Shown here piece after piece: positions 30,646 through 39,852 of a stretch of 64,000 nt of DNA. The position numbers were made by a program, and so were the translations under genes. The first letter of the stretch is position 1, and each line of letters starts with the position of its first letter. The stretch covers positions 1 through 64,000 of the forward strand of contig JADJDT010000016.1 of assembly GCA_016702545.1 (NCBI GenBank). Direction: 5' to 3'. Below the pieces are notes generated by a model. That model worked only from the letters and a program-made list of their open reading frames with translations, was not told the origin of the DNA and made no database searches. The stretch comes from Pseudomonadota bacterium. Its GTDB lineage: Bacteria > Myxococcota_A > Polyangia > GCA-2747355.

Positions 30646-32387
30646 GCCGGCGGCGCGGTGGCGCGGTGGCGAGCTGCTGCTTGGCCCTGCTCTTCGGCGC
30701 TGCCCTCGGGCCGCTGCCCCGGGCCGCGGCGGAGGGGGCCGTGCAGTGGGAGATGCTGACCACCGCGGGCTTCGGCGATGACATGACCTGCTTGGCGGTC
30801 AGCCACCGTGACCCGAACTTCGTCCTGGCGGGGACCTACAACGGCAAGATTTACCGCACCACCGACGGCGGCAAGACCTGGCAGGAGGTCACGGTCACGC
30901 CCTACCGCACGCTCTTCTTCGGCCGCGAGCGCCAGCCCGATCCGCGGCTCGAGTACGCCCTCGGTTTGCCGGGCAAGTCGCCGCTGCTGCAGCGCTGGTT
31001 GCGCGGCAAGGGCCTCCACACTGCTGGTGTCAACTTGCAGCAGCTGCTGGTCAAGAAGGGCGACAAGACCGTCGGCATCAACTGGATCGAGTACGAGTGG
31101 GCCGACGACAGCCGCATCTACGTCGGCACCTCGGACGGCCTCTATCGCTCGACCGATCGCGGGCGCTCGTTTCTTCGCGTCTGGCAGGGTGAGTCGGGTC
31201 AGGCCGACCGCATGATCTACAGTGTGGCCTCCGACCCCTTCGAGCCGCGCAACCTGATGGTGGGCACAGCCAGCGGCCTCTTCGTCTCGCACGATCGCGG
31301 CGTCACGCTCGAGAAGGAGATGAACTTCTACATCCGCGATTCCGCGATCTACGGCCTCTTCTACGACCCGCAGGCCAAGGGCCTGCTGCACATGGCGATG
31401 TCGGGCGCGGCGATGGCGACCCCCGATGGCGGCAAGAACTGGATCACGACCTACTGGGATCAGTGGCCGCCGCGCTCCGACGTGCGCTGGATCAGCCTCG
31501 GTCCGAACAACGTGCGCGTGCTCGGCACCTTCGACGGCATCTTCGCCTCCTTCCAGGGGGGCGAGTACGGCACCTGGTCGCGGCGCGGACGGCGCTTCGT
31601 CGGCGAGATGGTCTCCAACCTGCTGGTGACCAAGCGGCCCGAGGTCTGGTATGCGCTGACGGACATCGCCCTCTGGCGCACGACCGACTCCGGCAACAAC
31701 TGGCTCAAGGTGCTGCAGCTCGGCGGCGGGGAGACCGGGCGCTGGATCGAGGCGTTCGAGAACGACGAGAACCAGATCTGGCTGCTGACCAACCGCCGTG
31801 TGCTGCGCGTGCGCGCCGAGGGCGAGGAGAAGGCCACGCTGGCGCGCTCGCCCTTCAGCCGGCGTCTGCTCGACCTGCCCGACCTGTGGACCTTCTGGCG
31901 CAAGACCCTCGAGTACAAGCACGTCTACTTCCGCGACAACCAGGCCTATCGCGACCGCGCCCCGTGGGCGGCGTACCTGCCCGAGCTGAGCCTCAACGCG
32001 AGCTACGAACGCGGCCGCGAGCTGCGCCTGGTGCGCGCCTATCCCTATCTGATGCTGCCCTTCCTCTATCACAACCGCCTCGACCCCCAGACCTGGCGCT
32101 TCGAGCTGATGGCCAGTTGGGATCTCGGCCGGATCATCTTCGACCGCCGCTCGTTGCCGCACTTCGGCCGCGTCGAGGGCCACCTCGACGAGGAGCGGCA
32201 GAAGCTCGCCCAGCAGGTCCAGCGGCTCTATGGCGAGTACCGCAGCGCGGCCTATCGCTTGGTTCACGCGGCGCCGGCCAGTCTGGTCGAGCGCGAGCAC
32301 AATCGTCTACGGCTCGAGGAGATCGCCGCCTACTTCGATGCGATCAGCGGTGGCTACTGGAGCCGAGTGACAGGAGGTGTCCTATGA
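30642..32387 (+). CDS. exported BNR/Ycf48-like repeat protein with C-terminal 'TGGY' module (copy B)
   Basis: A 581-residue protein with a GTG start and a signal peptide (CCLALLFGAALGPLPRAAA). Asp-box motifs: IYRTTDGGKTW (about 70), LYRSTDRGRSF (166), LFVSHDRGVTL (213), AMATPDGGKNW (257) and LWRTTDSGNNW (343), consistent with a beta-propeller. The C-terminal module (about 440-581) reads LPELSLNASYERGREL, FELMASWDLGRIIFDRRSL, LYGEYRSAAYRL and LEEIAAYFDAISGGYW. It is homologous to the module of the 19512 product and to both small partner proteins. It overlaps the neighbours on both sides, so the lipoprotein, the BNR protein and the small protein form one operon. Function unknown. Confidence 0.75.
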   Translation: MSRRRGGAVASCCLALLFGAALGPLPRAAAEGAVQWEMLTTAGFGDDMTCLAVSHRDPNFVLAGTYNGKIYRTTDGGKTWQEVTVTPYRTLFFGRERQPDPRLEYALGLPGKSPLLQRWLRGKGLHTAGVNLQQLLVKKGDKTVGINWIEYEWADDSRIYVGTSDGLYRSTDRGRSFLRVWQGESGQADRMIYSVASDPFEPRNLMVGTASGLFVSHDRGVTLEKEMNFYIRDSAIYGLFYDPQAKGLLHMAMSGAAMATPDGGKNWITTYWDQWPPRSDVRWISLGPNNVRVLGTFDGIFASFQGGEYGTWSRRGRRFVGEMVSNLLVTKRPEVWYALTDIALWRTTDSGNNWLKVLQLGGGETGRWIEAFENDENQIWLLTNRRVLRVRAEGEEKATLARSPFSRRLLDLPDLWTFWRKTLEYKHVYFRDNQAYRDRAPWAAYLPELSLNASYERGRELRLVRAYPYLMLPFLYHNRLDPQTWRFELMASWDLGRIIFDRRSLPHFGRVEGHLDEERQKLAQQVQRLYGEYRSAAYRLVHAAPASLVEREHNRLRLEEIAAYFDAISGGYWSRVTGGVL

Positions 32388-33061
32388 GGAAAACGTTGCG
32401 CGTCGTGCTGACGCTCGTGCTGGTCGTCGGCGCGTCGGCCTCGGCGTGGGCCCAGGAGGCCGCGCCGGGCGAGGGGGGCGAGGGCGCAGCGCCGGCCGCG
32501 CCGCCGCCGCCGGACCCGGCCAAGCTGCGGGCGCTCAAGCTGAGCTTCGAGCGCGAGCCGACGGTCAAGGAGGTGCAGCGCATGGCGCTGCGCTTCTTCC
32601 AGGTCCACCCCGATCGCGTCAAGGGCTACCGCACGGGCGCGATGTACAAGGCGCTGGTGCCCGACCTCGAGGTGGCGGCCAACGCCGAGCGCGGTCTGAA
32701 CGATCGGCGAATGACGGACTATCTCTACAAGGCGGTGTTCCCGATCAAGGAGAGCGAGGCCAATAACCACACCACCTACTCGATCAACCTGCGGGCGCAC
32801 TGGTCGCTCGATCGGCTGATCTTCAACGCCGAGGTGCTCGACGTGACCTCGCTGGTCGGCGTGCAGGAGGGTCTGCTGCGCGAGGTGACCTCGCTCTACT
32901 TCACGCGGCGCCGCTTGATGACCTTCCTCAAGCTCAATCCGCCCCAGGACCCCGGCGAGCGCATCACCGAGTCGATCCGCCTGGAGGAGATCACCGCCAA
33001 CCTCGACGCCCTCACCGGCGGCTACTTCACCGACGAGCTGCGCAAGCGGCTGGGAACCTAG
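32384..33061 (+). CDS. small exported protein with 'TGGY' module (copy B partner)
   Basis: A 225-residue protein with a signal peptide (VVLTLVLVVGASASAWA) and an Ala/Pro-rich linker, then the conserved body: LSFEREPTVKEVQRMALRFF, YKALVPDLEVAANAERGLND, INLRAHWSLDRLIFNAEVLD, REVTSLYFTRRRL and IRLEEITANLDALTGGYF. It aligns with the 21910 product nearly end to end, without the Arg-rich tail. The ATG overlaps the BNR stop (ATGA). It ends the copy B operon. Confidence 0.68.
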   Translation: MRKTLRVVLTLVLVVGASASAWAQEAAPGEGGEGAAPAAPPPPDPAKLRALKLSFEREPTVKEVQRMALRFFQVHPDRVKGYRTGAMYKALVPDLEVAANAERGLNDRRMTDYLYKAVFPIKESEANNHTTYSINLRAHWSLDRLIFNAEVLDVTSLVGVQEGLLREVTSLYFTRRRLMTFLKLNPPQDPGERITESIRLEEITANLDALTGGYFTDELRKRLGT

Positions 33062-33094
33062 CTGCACTACGGTTTCGGATGTACCTTGGTCGCC

Positions 33095-33319
33095 ATGAGC
33101 GCCACGCAGGAACGTCGTCGGGCTCGTGCGGCCTGGCCTATTGCGCAGTATCGGCTCGGTGACACTCCTGGCGATGACCTGTCCGCCACGACTTCCGCCG
33201 CCGATCGCCTGGCGATGATGTGGCCGCTGGCCGTTGAGGCCTGGGCCTGGGCTCGGCGCCCGATACCGACGTATCGCCGCGGTGAATGGCCTGGCTGCCT
33301 GGTGCGACGCGTGCCGTGA
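33095..33319 (+). CDS. small protein upstream of nucleotidyltransferase, putative antitoxin-like partner
   Basis: A 74-residue protein (MSATQERRRARAAWPIAQYR) with an acidic GDTPGDDLSATTSAADRLAMM core and a MWPLAVEAWAW segment. Its stop overlaps the next ATG (TGATG), so the two are coupled. Small proteins of this type are often found next to MNT/AbiEii-like nucleotidyltransferases. The antitoxin-like role is inferred from the arrangement only. Confidence 0.55.
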   Translation: MSATQERRRARAAWPIAQYRLGDTPGDDLSATTSAADRLAMMWPLAVEAWAWARRPIPTYRRGEWPGCLVRRVP

Positions 33320-33802
33320 TGCGTGAGGGTGCCCTCAACGAGGATTTCCGTGACGTGCTCCGTGAGCTCGCAGCGGCGGGTGCCGAGTTCGTCGTCGTCG
33401 GCGCCTACGCGATGGCAGCGCATGGCGTGCCGCGCGCCACGGGAGACATCGACCTGCTGGTGCGCCCGACCCTGAGCAATGCGCAACGCGTGTTCCAGGC
33501 GCTGGTTCGCTTCGGTGCGCCGGTCGCGGCGCACGGGTTGACCGTCGCGGACCTCGCGGCGCCTGGTGCCGTCTACCAGCTGGGTTTGCCCCCGCGCCGG
33601 ATCGACATCCTCACGCAGATCAGCGGCGTCGATTTCGACGAGGGCGTGGCGCAGCCGGATCACCGTTGAGCTCGAGGGACTCGACGTGCCGGTGATAGGG
33701 CACGCCGCGCTGGCCAAGAACAAACGAGCGGCCGGACGCGACAGGGACCTGCTCGACCTGAAGCTGCTGGGCGCGGCCAGAGGGGACGTGGACCCGCTTT
33801 GA
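33319..33802 (+). CDS. nucleotidyltransferase-fold protein (frameshifted)
   Basis: The protein begins LNEDFRDVLRELAAAGAEFV, then VVGAYAMAAHGVPRATGDID. That is the G[GA]xA...R.T.DIDLL pattern of minimal nucleotidyltransferases (AbiEii/DUF6036-like), with the two Asp of GDIDLLV as metal ligands. Near 33645 an extra G in GAGGGCG shifts the frame. Removing it gives GVDFDEAWRSRITVELEGLD, and the normal end continues through AALAKNKRAAGRDRDLLDLK to 33802. Together with the preceding small gene it resembles a toxin-antitoxin pair. Whether the break is real or a base-calling error cannot be told here. Confidence 0.6.
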
Positions 33803-33840
33803 GGCGCCGCAAGGGCGCGCCGATCGCGAGCGCGCCGCGG

Positions 33841-34626
33841 ATGCGCATCCTCTCGTGGAACGTCAACGGCCTGCGCGCCTGCGCGCGCAAGGGCTTCGCC
33901 TCCTGGCTCGCCGGCTGCGGCGCGGAGATCGTCGGACTGCAGGAGCTTCGTGCACGCAGCGAGCAGCTGCCCGCGGAGCTGCGCGCCCCTGTTGGTTGGC
34001 ACGCGCACTTCTCCCCGGCGCAGCGCGCCGGCTACAGCGGCGTCGGGCTCTACAGCCGACGGGTGCCCGATGCGCTCGACACCACGCTCGGCCAGCCCGA
34101 CTTCGACGCAGAGGGTAGGCTGCAGCTCGCGCGCTACGGACGCTTGGTGCTGGCCAACGTCTACTTCCCCAACGGCAGCGGCGCGGCGCGCGACAACGGG
34201 CGCGTGCCCTTCAAGCTCGCCTTCTACCGGGCGCTCTTCGCGCGGCTCGAGGCGCTGCGCCGCGCAGGCCAGCGCGTGGTGGTGCTCGGTGACTTCAACA
34301 CCGCCCACCAGGCAATCGACCTGGCGCGCCCGGCGGCCAATCGCGGCACCAGCGGCTTCCTGCCCGAGGAATGCGCGGAGCTCGACCGCTGGCTGGCCGC
34401 GGGCTGGATCGACAGCTTCCGCCACTTCGAGCCCGGCGCGGGCCACTATAGCTGGTGGAGCCAACGCGGCGGCGCGCGCGCCCGCAACGTCGGCTGGCGC
34501 ATCGACTACGTGCTCGTCAGCGCCGAGGCCCTGCCCTATCTGCGGGGCGCCTTCATCGATACCCAGGTCACCGGCTCCGACCACTGCCCCGTCGGTGTGG
34601 AGGTGGACCCGGCGATCTATGGCTGA
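33841..34626 (+). CDS. xthA: exodeoxyribonuclease III (AP endonuclease)
   Basis: A 261-residue member of the exonuclease III/APE1 family, which cuts DNA 5' of abasic sites and trims 3' ends during base excision repair. Metal and catalytic landmarks are SWNVNGLRA (Asn), VGLQELRA (Glu), VVVLGDFNTAHQAIDLA (Asp/Asn), DSFRHFEPGAGHYSWWSQ and TGSDHCPVGVEVD (Asp-His). The ATG at 33841 (MRILSWNVNGL) is the family start; an upstream in-frame extension is not needed. Downstream are palindromic repeats, and the last 50 bases of the gene are duplicated at 36894. Confidence 0.9.
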   Translation: MRILSWNVNGLRACARKGFASWLAGCGAEIVGLQELRARSEQLPAELRAPVGWHAHFSPAQRAGYSGVGLYSRRVPDALDTTLGQPDFDAEGRLQLARYGRLVLANVYFPNGSGAARDNGRVPFKLAFYRALFARLEALRRAGQRVVVLGDFNTAHQAIDLARPAANRGTSGFLPEECAELDRWLAAGWIDSFRHFEPGAGHYSWWSQRGGARARNVGWRIDYVLVSAEALPYLRGAFIDTQVTGSDHCPVGVEVDPAIYG

Positions 34627-34639
34627 GTGGCCGCTGGGA

Positions 34640-34720
34640 GCGGTGCAGCAGCCGGTGCGGTGCAGCAGCCGGTGCCTGCGGTGCAGCAGCCGGTGCCAGG
34701 CACGGTTCGTTGGGCACCGC
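34640..34720. repeat. repeat cluster with GGTGCCAGGCAC core
   Basis: Three short copies of GCGGTGCAGCAGCCGGTGC are followed by GGTGCCAGGCAC (34692-34703) and GTTCGTTGGGCACCG. The cluster lies between xthA and the Uma2 gene. It shares the core and the GTTCGTTGGG tail with the repeats at 35444 and 36740. Confidence 0.6.
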
Positions 34721-34775
34721 CCTGTGCCGTGGCGCACGGTGGCCGCCGGTGAGGCGCCATGATAACGGTATCGCT

Positions 34776-35344
34776 ATGGGTGTAGCTGCCGAGGACAAGC
34801 GCTTCGCCACCTACGACGACCTGCGCCGGGTGCCCGGTCACCTCGTGGCCGAGCTCGTGGGTGGCGAGCTGCACACCAGTCCTCGTCCGGCGTCGCGCCA
34901 TGCGCTGACCGCCTCGGGCCTCATCGGCGATCTCTTCGGACCCTTCAACCCGCGGCCGCGGGGGCCGGGCGGCTGGTGGATCATCGACGAGCCCGAGCTT
35001 CATCTGGGCGGCGACGTGCTGGTCCCCGACGTGGCCGGGTGGCGGCGCGAGCGGCTGCCGGTCTGGCCGGACACCCCTGCGCTCGAGTTGGCCCCCGATT
35101 GGATCTGCGAGGTCCTGTCGCCCTCGACCGTCCGTCTCGACCGCGTGCTCAAGCTGCCGATCTACGCCCGCGAGCGCGTGGCCCACGCCTGGTTGATCGA
35201 CCCCGTGCAGCGCACGCTCGAAATACTGCGCCTCACCGAGGGCGGCTGGCTGCTGGTGGCGAGCCACGCTGGCAGTGCGACCGTGCGCGCCGAGCCGCTG
35301 ACGCGATCGGGCTGAAGCTCGCCGCATGGTGGGGCGAGGTCTGA
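34776..35344 (+). CDS. Uma2 family (DUF820) putative endonuclease, frameshifted near the end
   Basis: A PD-(D/E)XK-like protein of the Uma2/DUF820 family. The family landmarks are present: TYDDLRRVPGHLVAELVGGE, WWIIDEPELHLGGDVLVPDV, WICEVLSPSTVRLDRVLKLP and ARERVAHAWLIDP. As printed it stops at 35315 after AEPLTRSG. A one-base shift near 35300 restores the usual hydrophobic end DAIGLKLAAWWGEV, with a stop at 35344. Uma2 proteins are abundant in cyanobacteria and some other phyla and their role is unknown. It is surrounded by repeats on both sides. Confidence 0.7.
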
Positions 35345-35400
35345 CGCGAGTCCAGGCGAGTGCTCGCTCCGCGCCAACTTCGCGCTGCTGGAGACTGTCC

Positions 35401-35470
35401 GGCGGCAGGCGGTGCCGGCGGCAGGCGGTGCTGGGGAGCAGGCGGTGCCAGGCACCCTCCGTTGGGGCAG
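35401..35470. repeat. repeat cluster with GGTGCCAGGCACC core
   Basis: Several GGCAGGCGGTGC units lead into a perfect core GGTGCCAGGCACC (35444-35456) and CTCCGTTGGGG. The remaining bases between the Uma2 gene and 35601 hold no recognisable gene. Confidence 0.6.
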
Positions 35471-35601
35471 GCGATCTGCCGCTGACCGGTGCGCTCGCCC
35501 TGCTTCACGACGAGAATACCGAGCAAGAGGCTATTGACATGGGTTAGGAGATATCCTGGTCGGGGGACCGCACCCCGGAAGGCGTGGGCAGGGAAAGCGG
35601 C

Positions 35602-36441
35602 CTAGAAGTCGGCGGGGATGACCTTTACGACCTCAGCGGCGTATTCCACCGTCTTGGTGCCACCGTACTGCGACAGGTCGGAAAGCAGCAGGAACTCGCT
35701 GTGAAGGCCGGGAGCTGCCGCGCAAAGCGTGACTTGCTCGATCATGCAGACAGACGAGACGGGGGAGATTCTCGCGGTAACGTCCAAATGGAACCATCGA
35801 CCTTGTCGGTCCGTGGCGGCGAGGGGAGGGGAAATCCCGCCGATGGTGCGCTCCACCGAAGGACGGCCGCAGTGGGTGCGTATCCGCGTGCCCAGAAAGA
35901 CGATATAGCGGGCGTTGCGGAATACGTCGCGAACCGATGTCAACGTCGGTTCGTAGCCCGCAGCTTCTTCTAGGTCGTCCGAGTCAACCGGCACGGTGAT
36001 CTCGAAGGCTGATCCGGGCGCGCCCATCGCACGGTGGTCAAGAGACGTGATCAGCGCTCCATCCCCATCGACCCGGCGCGCGGAAATCCGGAGGCGAGAC
36101 GTCTCAAGGCTTAAGACGCTTGGTTGTTCAAGAGGAGCGTTGCCGTGTCCGAGCAGCGGTCCCGTATCGAAGAACTCTACGCGGCCCGTCCATGGCGGCA
36201 ATGCGGCGGTAAGCTCCTCCCGGGTCAAAGCCTCCCGCAGACGGTCGCTGTTGGCGCCCTGCAGCTCACCTCCGGCGGCCAAGGCCGCGTCTACAAGAGA
36301 CTCCTCCCGCGCTTCCCGCATGTCGCACGTCGAGCCCGTAGACGGGGGGGCTCGGCTCTCCAGTGCGGAATCGTCTCCGCACCCGAGGTAGCCGAGCGCA
36401 AGCGACGTCGTGAAGACCAATGGCCATCGTATTGCGTTCAT
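35602..36441 (-). CDS. hypothetical lipoprotein
   Basis: A 279-residue protein. The start at 36441 is set by GGGAGG nine bases upstream, and the signal RWPLVFTTSLALGYLGCGDD ends in a lipobox Cys. The mature part has an acidic helical stretch (MREAREESLVDAALAAGGEL), then beta-rich sequence with SAFEITVPVDSDDLEEAAGY and Cys pairs near the C-terminus (RTHCGRPSVE, VSSVCMIEQVTLCAAAPG) that could form disulphides. I do not recognise a domain. Both flanks are repeat-containing intergenic DNA. A surface or periplasmic location is likely. Confidence 0.6.
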   Translation of the reverse strand: MNAIRWPLVFTTSLALGYLGCGDDSALESRAPPSTGSTCDMREAREESLVDAALAAGGELQGANSDRLREALTREELTAALPPWTGRVEFFDTGPLLGHGNAPLEQPSVLSLETSRLRISARRVDGDGALITSLDHRAMGAPGSAFEITVPVDSDDLEEAAGYEPTLTSVRDVFRNARYIVFLGTRIRTHCGRPSVERTIGGISPPLAATDRQGRWFHLDVTARISPVSSVCMIEQVTLCAAAPGLHSEFLLLSDLSQYGGTKTVEYAAEVVKVIPADF

Positions 36442-36739
36442 GGTGTGTTCCTCCCAGGCGCTCGTCACAGCAAGCGCTGTGCCTTCGGGGTCTCGCGCTG
36501 CTGGGAATTGCGTTCGGTGCTGCGGCTCAGCGCTGCGCGACCGAGCATCGCGGCCAGGAGTTCGCTATCACACGGAAATGGCTGGCAGGTAGGCGATGCA
36601 ATGGCGGATGAGCCGCCTCGCCACGCTTCGCGGCTGCCGGTCGCGCGGGAGCACAGCCCTCAGAATTCCGTCGTCAGCCTCGCGGGTGAGTTCGGATTTT
36701 CATGGTACCGCCAGGCAGCCGGTGCTACCGCCGGCAGCC

Positions 36740-36805
36740 GGTGCCAGGCACCGTTCCTTGGGCCGGGCACCGTTCCTTGGGCCGGGCACCGTTCCTTGGG
36801 CCGGG
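36740..36805. repeat. GGTGCCAGGCACC core followed by 19-bp tandem repeat (x3)
   Basis: The core GGTGCCAGGCACC is at 36740-36752. From 36749 the 19-base unit CACCGTTCCTTGGGCCGGG is repeated three times without change to 36805. A further GCCAGGCACCGTTCG lies at about 36826. Perfect identity of the units points to recent expansion. Confidence 0.75.
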
Positions 36806-36893
36806 CAGGCGGGGCGAGGTCTGACGCCAGGCACCGTTCGTAGGGCGGAACCGTTCGTTCGGCACGGTTCGTTGGGGGCAAGGTTCCTTGGGC

Positions 36894-36949
36894 GACCACT
36901 GCCCTGTCGGCGTGGAGGTGGACCCGGCGATCTGCGCCTGAGCGGCCGC
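36894..36949 (+). pseudogene. duplicated 3' end of xthA
   Basis: These 56 bases read DHCPVGVEVDPAI, two more residues and a stop. They match 34579-34634, the last 48 bases of xthA plus flanking sequence, with only a few differences. It is a copied fragment without a start and cannot be functional. It suggests local duplication mediated by the surrounding repeats. Confidence 0.7.
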
Positions 36950-37003
36950 GAGGTAAGGTTTCCGGGGCCCTCAGGGCCCGTGAGCGAATAGCGAGGCCAC
37001 CCG

Positions 37004-38002
<999 letters not shown>

Positions 38003-38032
38003 CAGCTTCCCGCTGCGGACCGCGGCCGAGCG

Positions 38033-38656
38033 ATGCGCTCTAGGCGCAAGGACGGGATCGTGACACCTGACGATATCCTCGAACTCTGGTTCGGTACGGT
38101 CACGCCCTCGGGCATGACGGCGGATGACCGCTCAGCGCTCTGGTGGCGCAAGAGCGACGAAACCGACGCGGCACTGCGCGCGCGCTTTAGCGAGCACGTC
38201 GAAGGCGCGGCCGCCGGACAACTCGACGCGTGGCGCGAGACGGCCAGCGGCTGTGTAGCGTTGATCGTTACCCTCGATCAGCTCACGCGAAACATCTTCC
38301 GCGGCACGCCACGCGCGTTTGCTGCTGACCCGAAGGCGCAAGCCCTTTGCCTCGCCGGTCTGGATCGGGCGCATGACCAGGCGCTACCGCTGATTCAGCG
38401 CGTGTTCTTCTACATGCCGCTCGAGCACGCGGAGGATGCGCGACTGCAGGCCCGTTCGTGCGCCCTGTTCCAGGCGCTCTGCGACCTCGCCCCGGCCGAA
38501 CATCGCGAAACCTTCGCCTACTACCTGGACTACGCTGAGAAGCACCGCGCGATCATCGACCGCTTCGGCCGCTTCCCGCACCGCAACGCGAGCCTCGGCC
38601 GAGAGACGACAGCCGAGGAGGCCATGTTTCTGCAGAAGCCAGGGTCGTCGTTCTGA
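38033..38656 (+). CDS. DUF924 family protein
   Basis: A 207-residue all-helical cytosolic protein of the DUF924 family (TPR-like fold). Typical features are DDILELWFGTVTPSG, SALWWRKSDETDAALRARFS, VALIVTLDQLTRNIFRGTPR, RVFFYMPLEHAED and IDRFGRFPHRNASLGRETT. A GTG at 38060 (VTPDDILELWFG) is an equally good start and closer to the family N-terminus. The molecular function of DUF924 is not known. It lies 31 bases after the PLP enzyme gene on the same strand and is probably co-transcribed with it. Confidence 0.82.
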   Translation: MRSRRKDGIVTPDDILELWFGTVTPSGMTADDRSALWWRKSDETDAALRARFSEHVEGAAAGQLDAWRETASGCVALIVTLDQLTRNIFRGTPRAFAADPKAQALCLAGLDRAHDQALPLIQRVFFYMPLEHAEDARLQARSCALFQALCDLAPAEHRETFAYYLDYAEKHRAIIDRFGRFPHRNASLGRETTAEEAMFLQKPGSSF

Positions 38657-38794
38657 GCGCGCAGACGCGCCCTCGTGCAGTGCTTGCGGTCGAACCGCTC
38701 TTGGCGTCGCTGGTCACCGGCTAACGCGCCGTCGTGGCCGCCCATCGCGCGGCCGCCGACGGCAACCGTCGCGGCACCGTCCCGGCAGGCAGGC

Positions 38795-38806
38795 GGTGCC
38801 AGGCCC
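38795..38806. repeat. partial GGTGCCAGGCCC repeat
   Basis: A degenerate copy of the intergenic core (GGTGCCAGGCCC), preceded by GGCAGGCAGGC. It lies between the DUF924 gene and the 3' end of the convergent epimerase gene. Confidence 0.45.
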
Positions 38807-38816
38807 GGACGCTGCC

Positions 38817-39852
38817 CTAGCAGCGGAAGCGCTGGCGCAGGTCGCGGACCGTGTCGGCAAGGGTTTCGGCGGGGTCGCGGGTGACGAAGGCGAGCTCACG
38901 GCGGGCCTTGCTGTCGTCGAGGTACCAGAAGTGTTGCGCCATCTCGACGCTGGCGGCCTCGACCGGCGCGGCCTGGTCGAAGCGCCGGTAGAGCTCCTCG
39001 ACGACGCGCGCGCCGAAGAGCGCGAGGCCGGCGGGCAGCCGCAGGCGCGGCGCGGGCACCTTGGTCAGCCGTTCCAGGCGACCGAAGAACTCGGCGAAGC
39101 TCCAGTTGGGCCCACCGAGCAGGTAGTGCTCGCCGTCCCGACCCTTGGCCATCGCCGCGGGGAAGGCCGTGGCCGCGTCCCGCACGTCGACGAAGTTGAG
39201 GCCCCCGCTCGGCACCAGCGGCAGGTCGCGCTGCAAGAAGCGCAACACGTCGCCCGTCGAGCTCAGCCGCTCGTCGCCGGGGCCGAGCAGCAGGCTCGGG
39301 TGCAGGATGCAGAGCGCCGGACCACCCGCCGCGCAGGCCGTGGTGGACGCGCGTTCCTGGTAGAGCTTGCTCGCGTAGTAGGGCCAGCGGGCGATCAGCG
39401 CCAGCGGTGGCTCGCAGCGCTCGTCCGGTCGCGCCTCGGCCTGCTCACCGACGGCCAGCGTGCCGCTGGTCGAGGCCAACACGATCTTCTCGACGCCGGC
39501 CGCGCGCGCCGCGGCGCAGAGCAGCCGCGTGCCCTCGACGTGGATCGCGTGCATCTCGGCCGCGTCCTCCGGCGCGGCGCGAGACGCGCCCGGCGAGGTG
39601 GTAGATGCGCTGGATCCCCTCGACGGCCCGGTGCGCGGTATCCGGCGCCGTCAGCGAGCCGTGGACCCAGCTCAGCCGCTGCCAGCCGGCGTGTTGGCCG
39701 GCGATGGCGGGCGGCGCCGCGGGCGCCGAGCTGAGCAGGCGCAGCTCGGTCGGCTCGTGCTGGCCGAGCAGCTGCTCGACGAGCTGGCGGCCGAGAAAGC
39801 CCGTGGCACCGGTCACGAGGACGGTGGGCTGGGGGGCGCGTTTGCGGCTCAT
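38817..39852 (-). CDS. NAD-dependent epimerase/dehydratase (frameshifted)
   Basis: An extended SDR protein. The N-terminal frame starts TVLVTGATGFLGRQLVEQLL (NAD-binding TGATGFLG) and reaches RIYHLAGRVSR. Near 39590 a base is missing, and the next frame continues APEDAAEMHAIHVEGTRLLC, KIVLASTSGTLAVGEQ (Ser) and ARWPYYASKLYQE (catalytic YxxxK), ending at 38817. The corrected protein has about 345 residues. It is the last gene of the lipid operon, and its ATG overlaps the stop of the giant enzyme gene by 4 bases. Relatives act on steroid, dihydroflavonol or lipid-linked substrates; a keto-lipid reductase role fits the context but is inferred. Confidence 0.72.

Larger units (their letters stand above)
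36442..37003. other. intergenic region with repeat array and copied xthA tail
   Basis: There is no intact gene in these 562 bases. 36442-36710 shows nothing I can support apart from the lipoprotein promoter side. 36740-36835 carries the palindromic core and a 19-bp tandem array, and 36894-36949 is a copy of the end of xthA. 36811-36827 (GGGGCGAGGTCTGACGC) is identical to the end of the Uma2 gene at 35331-35347. Confidence 0.55.
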
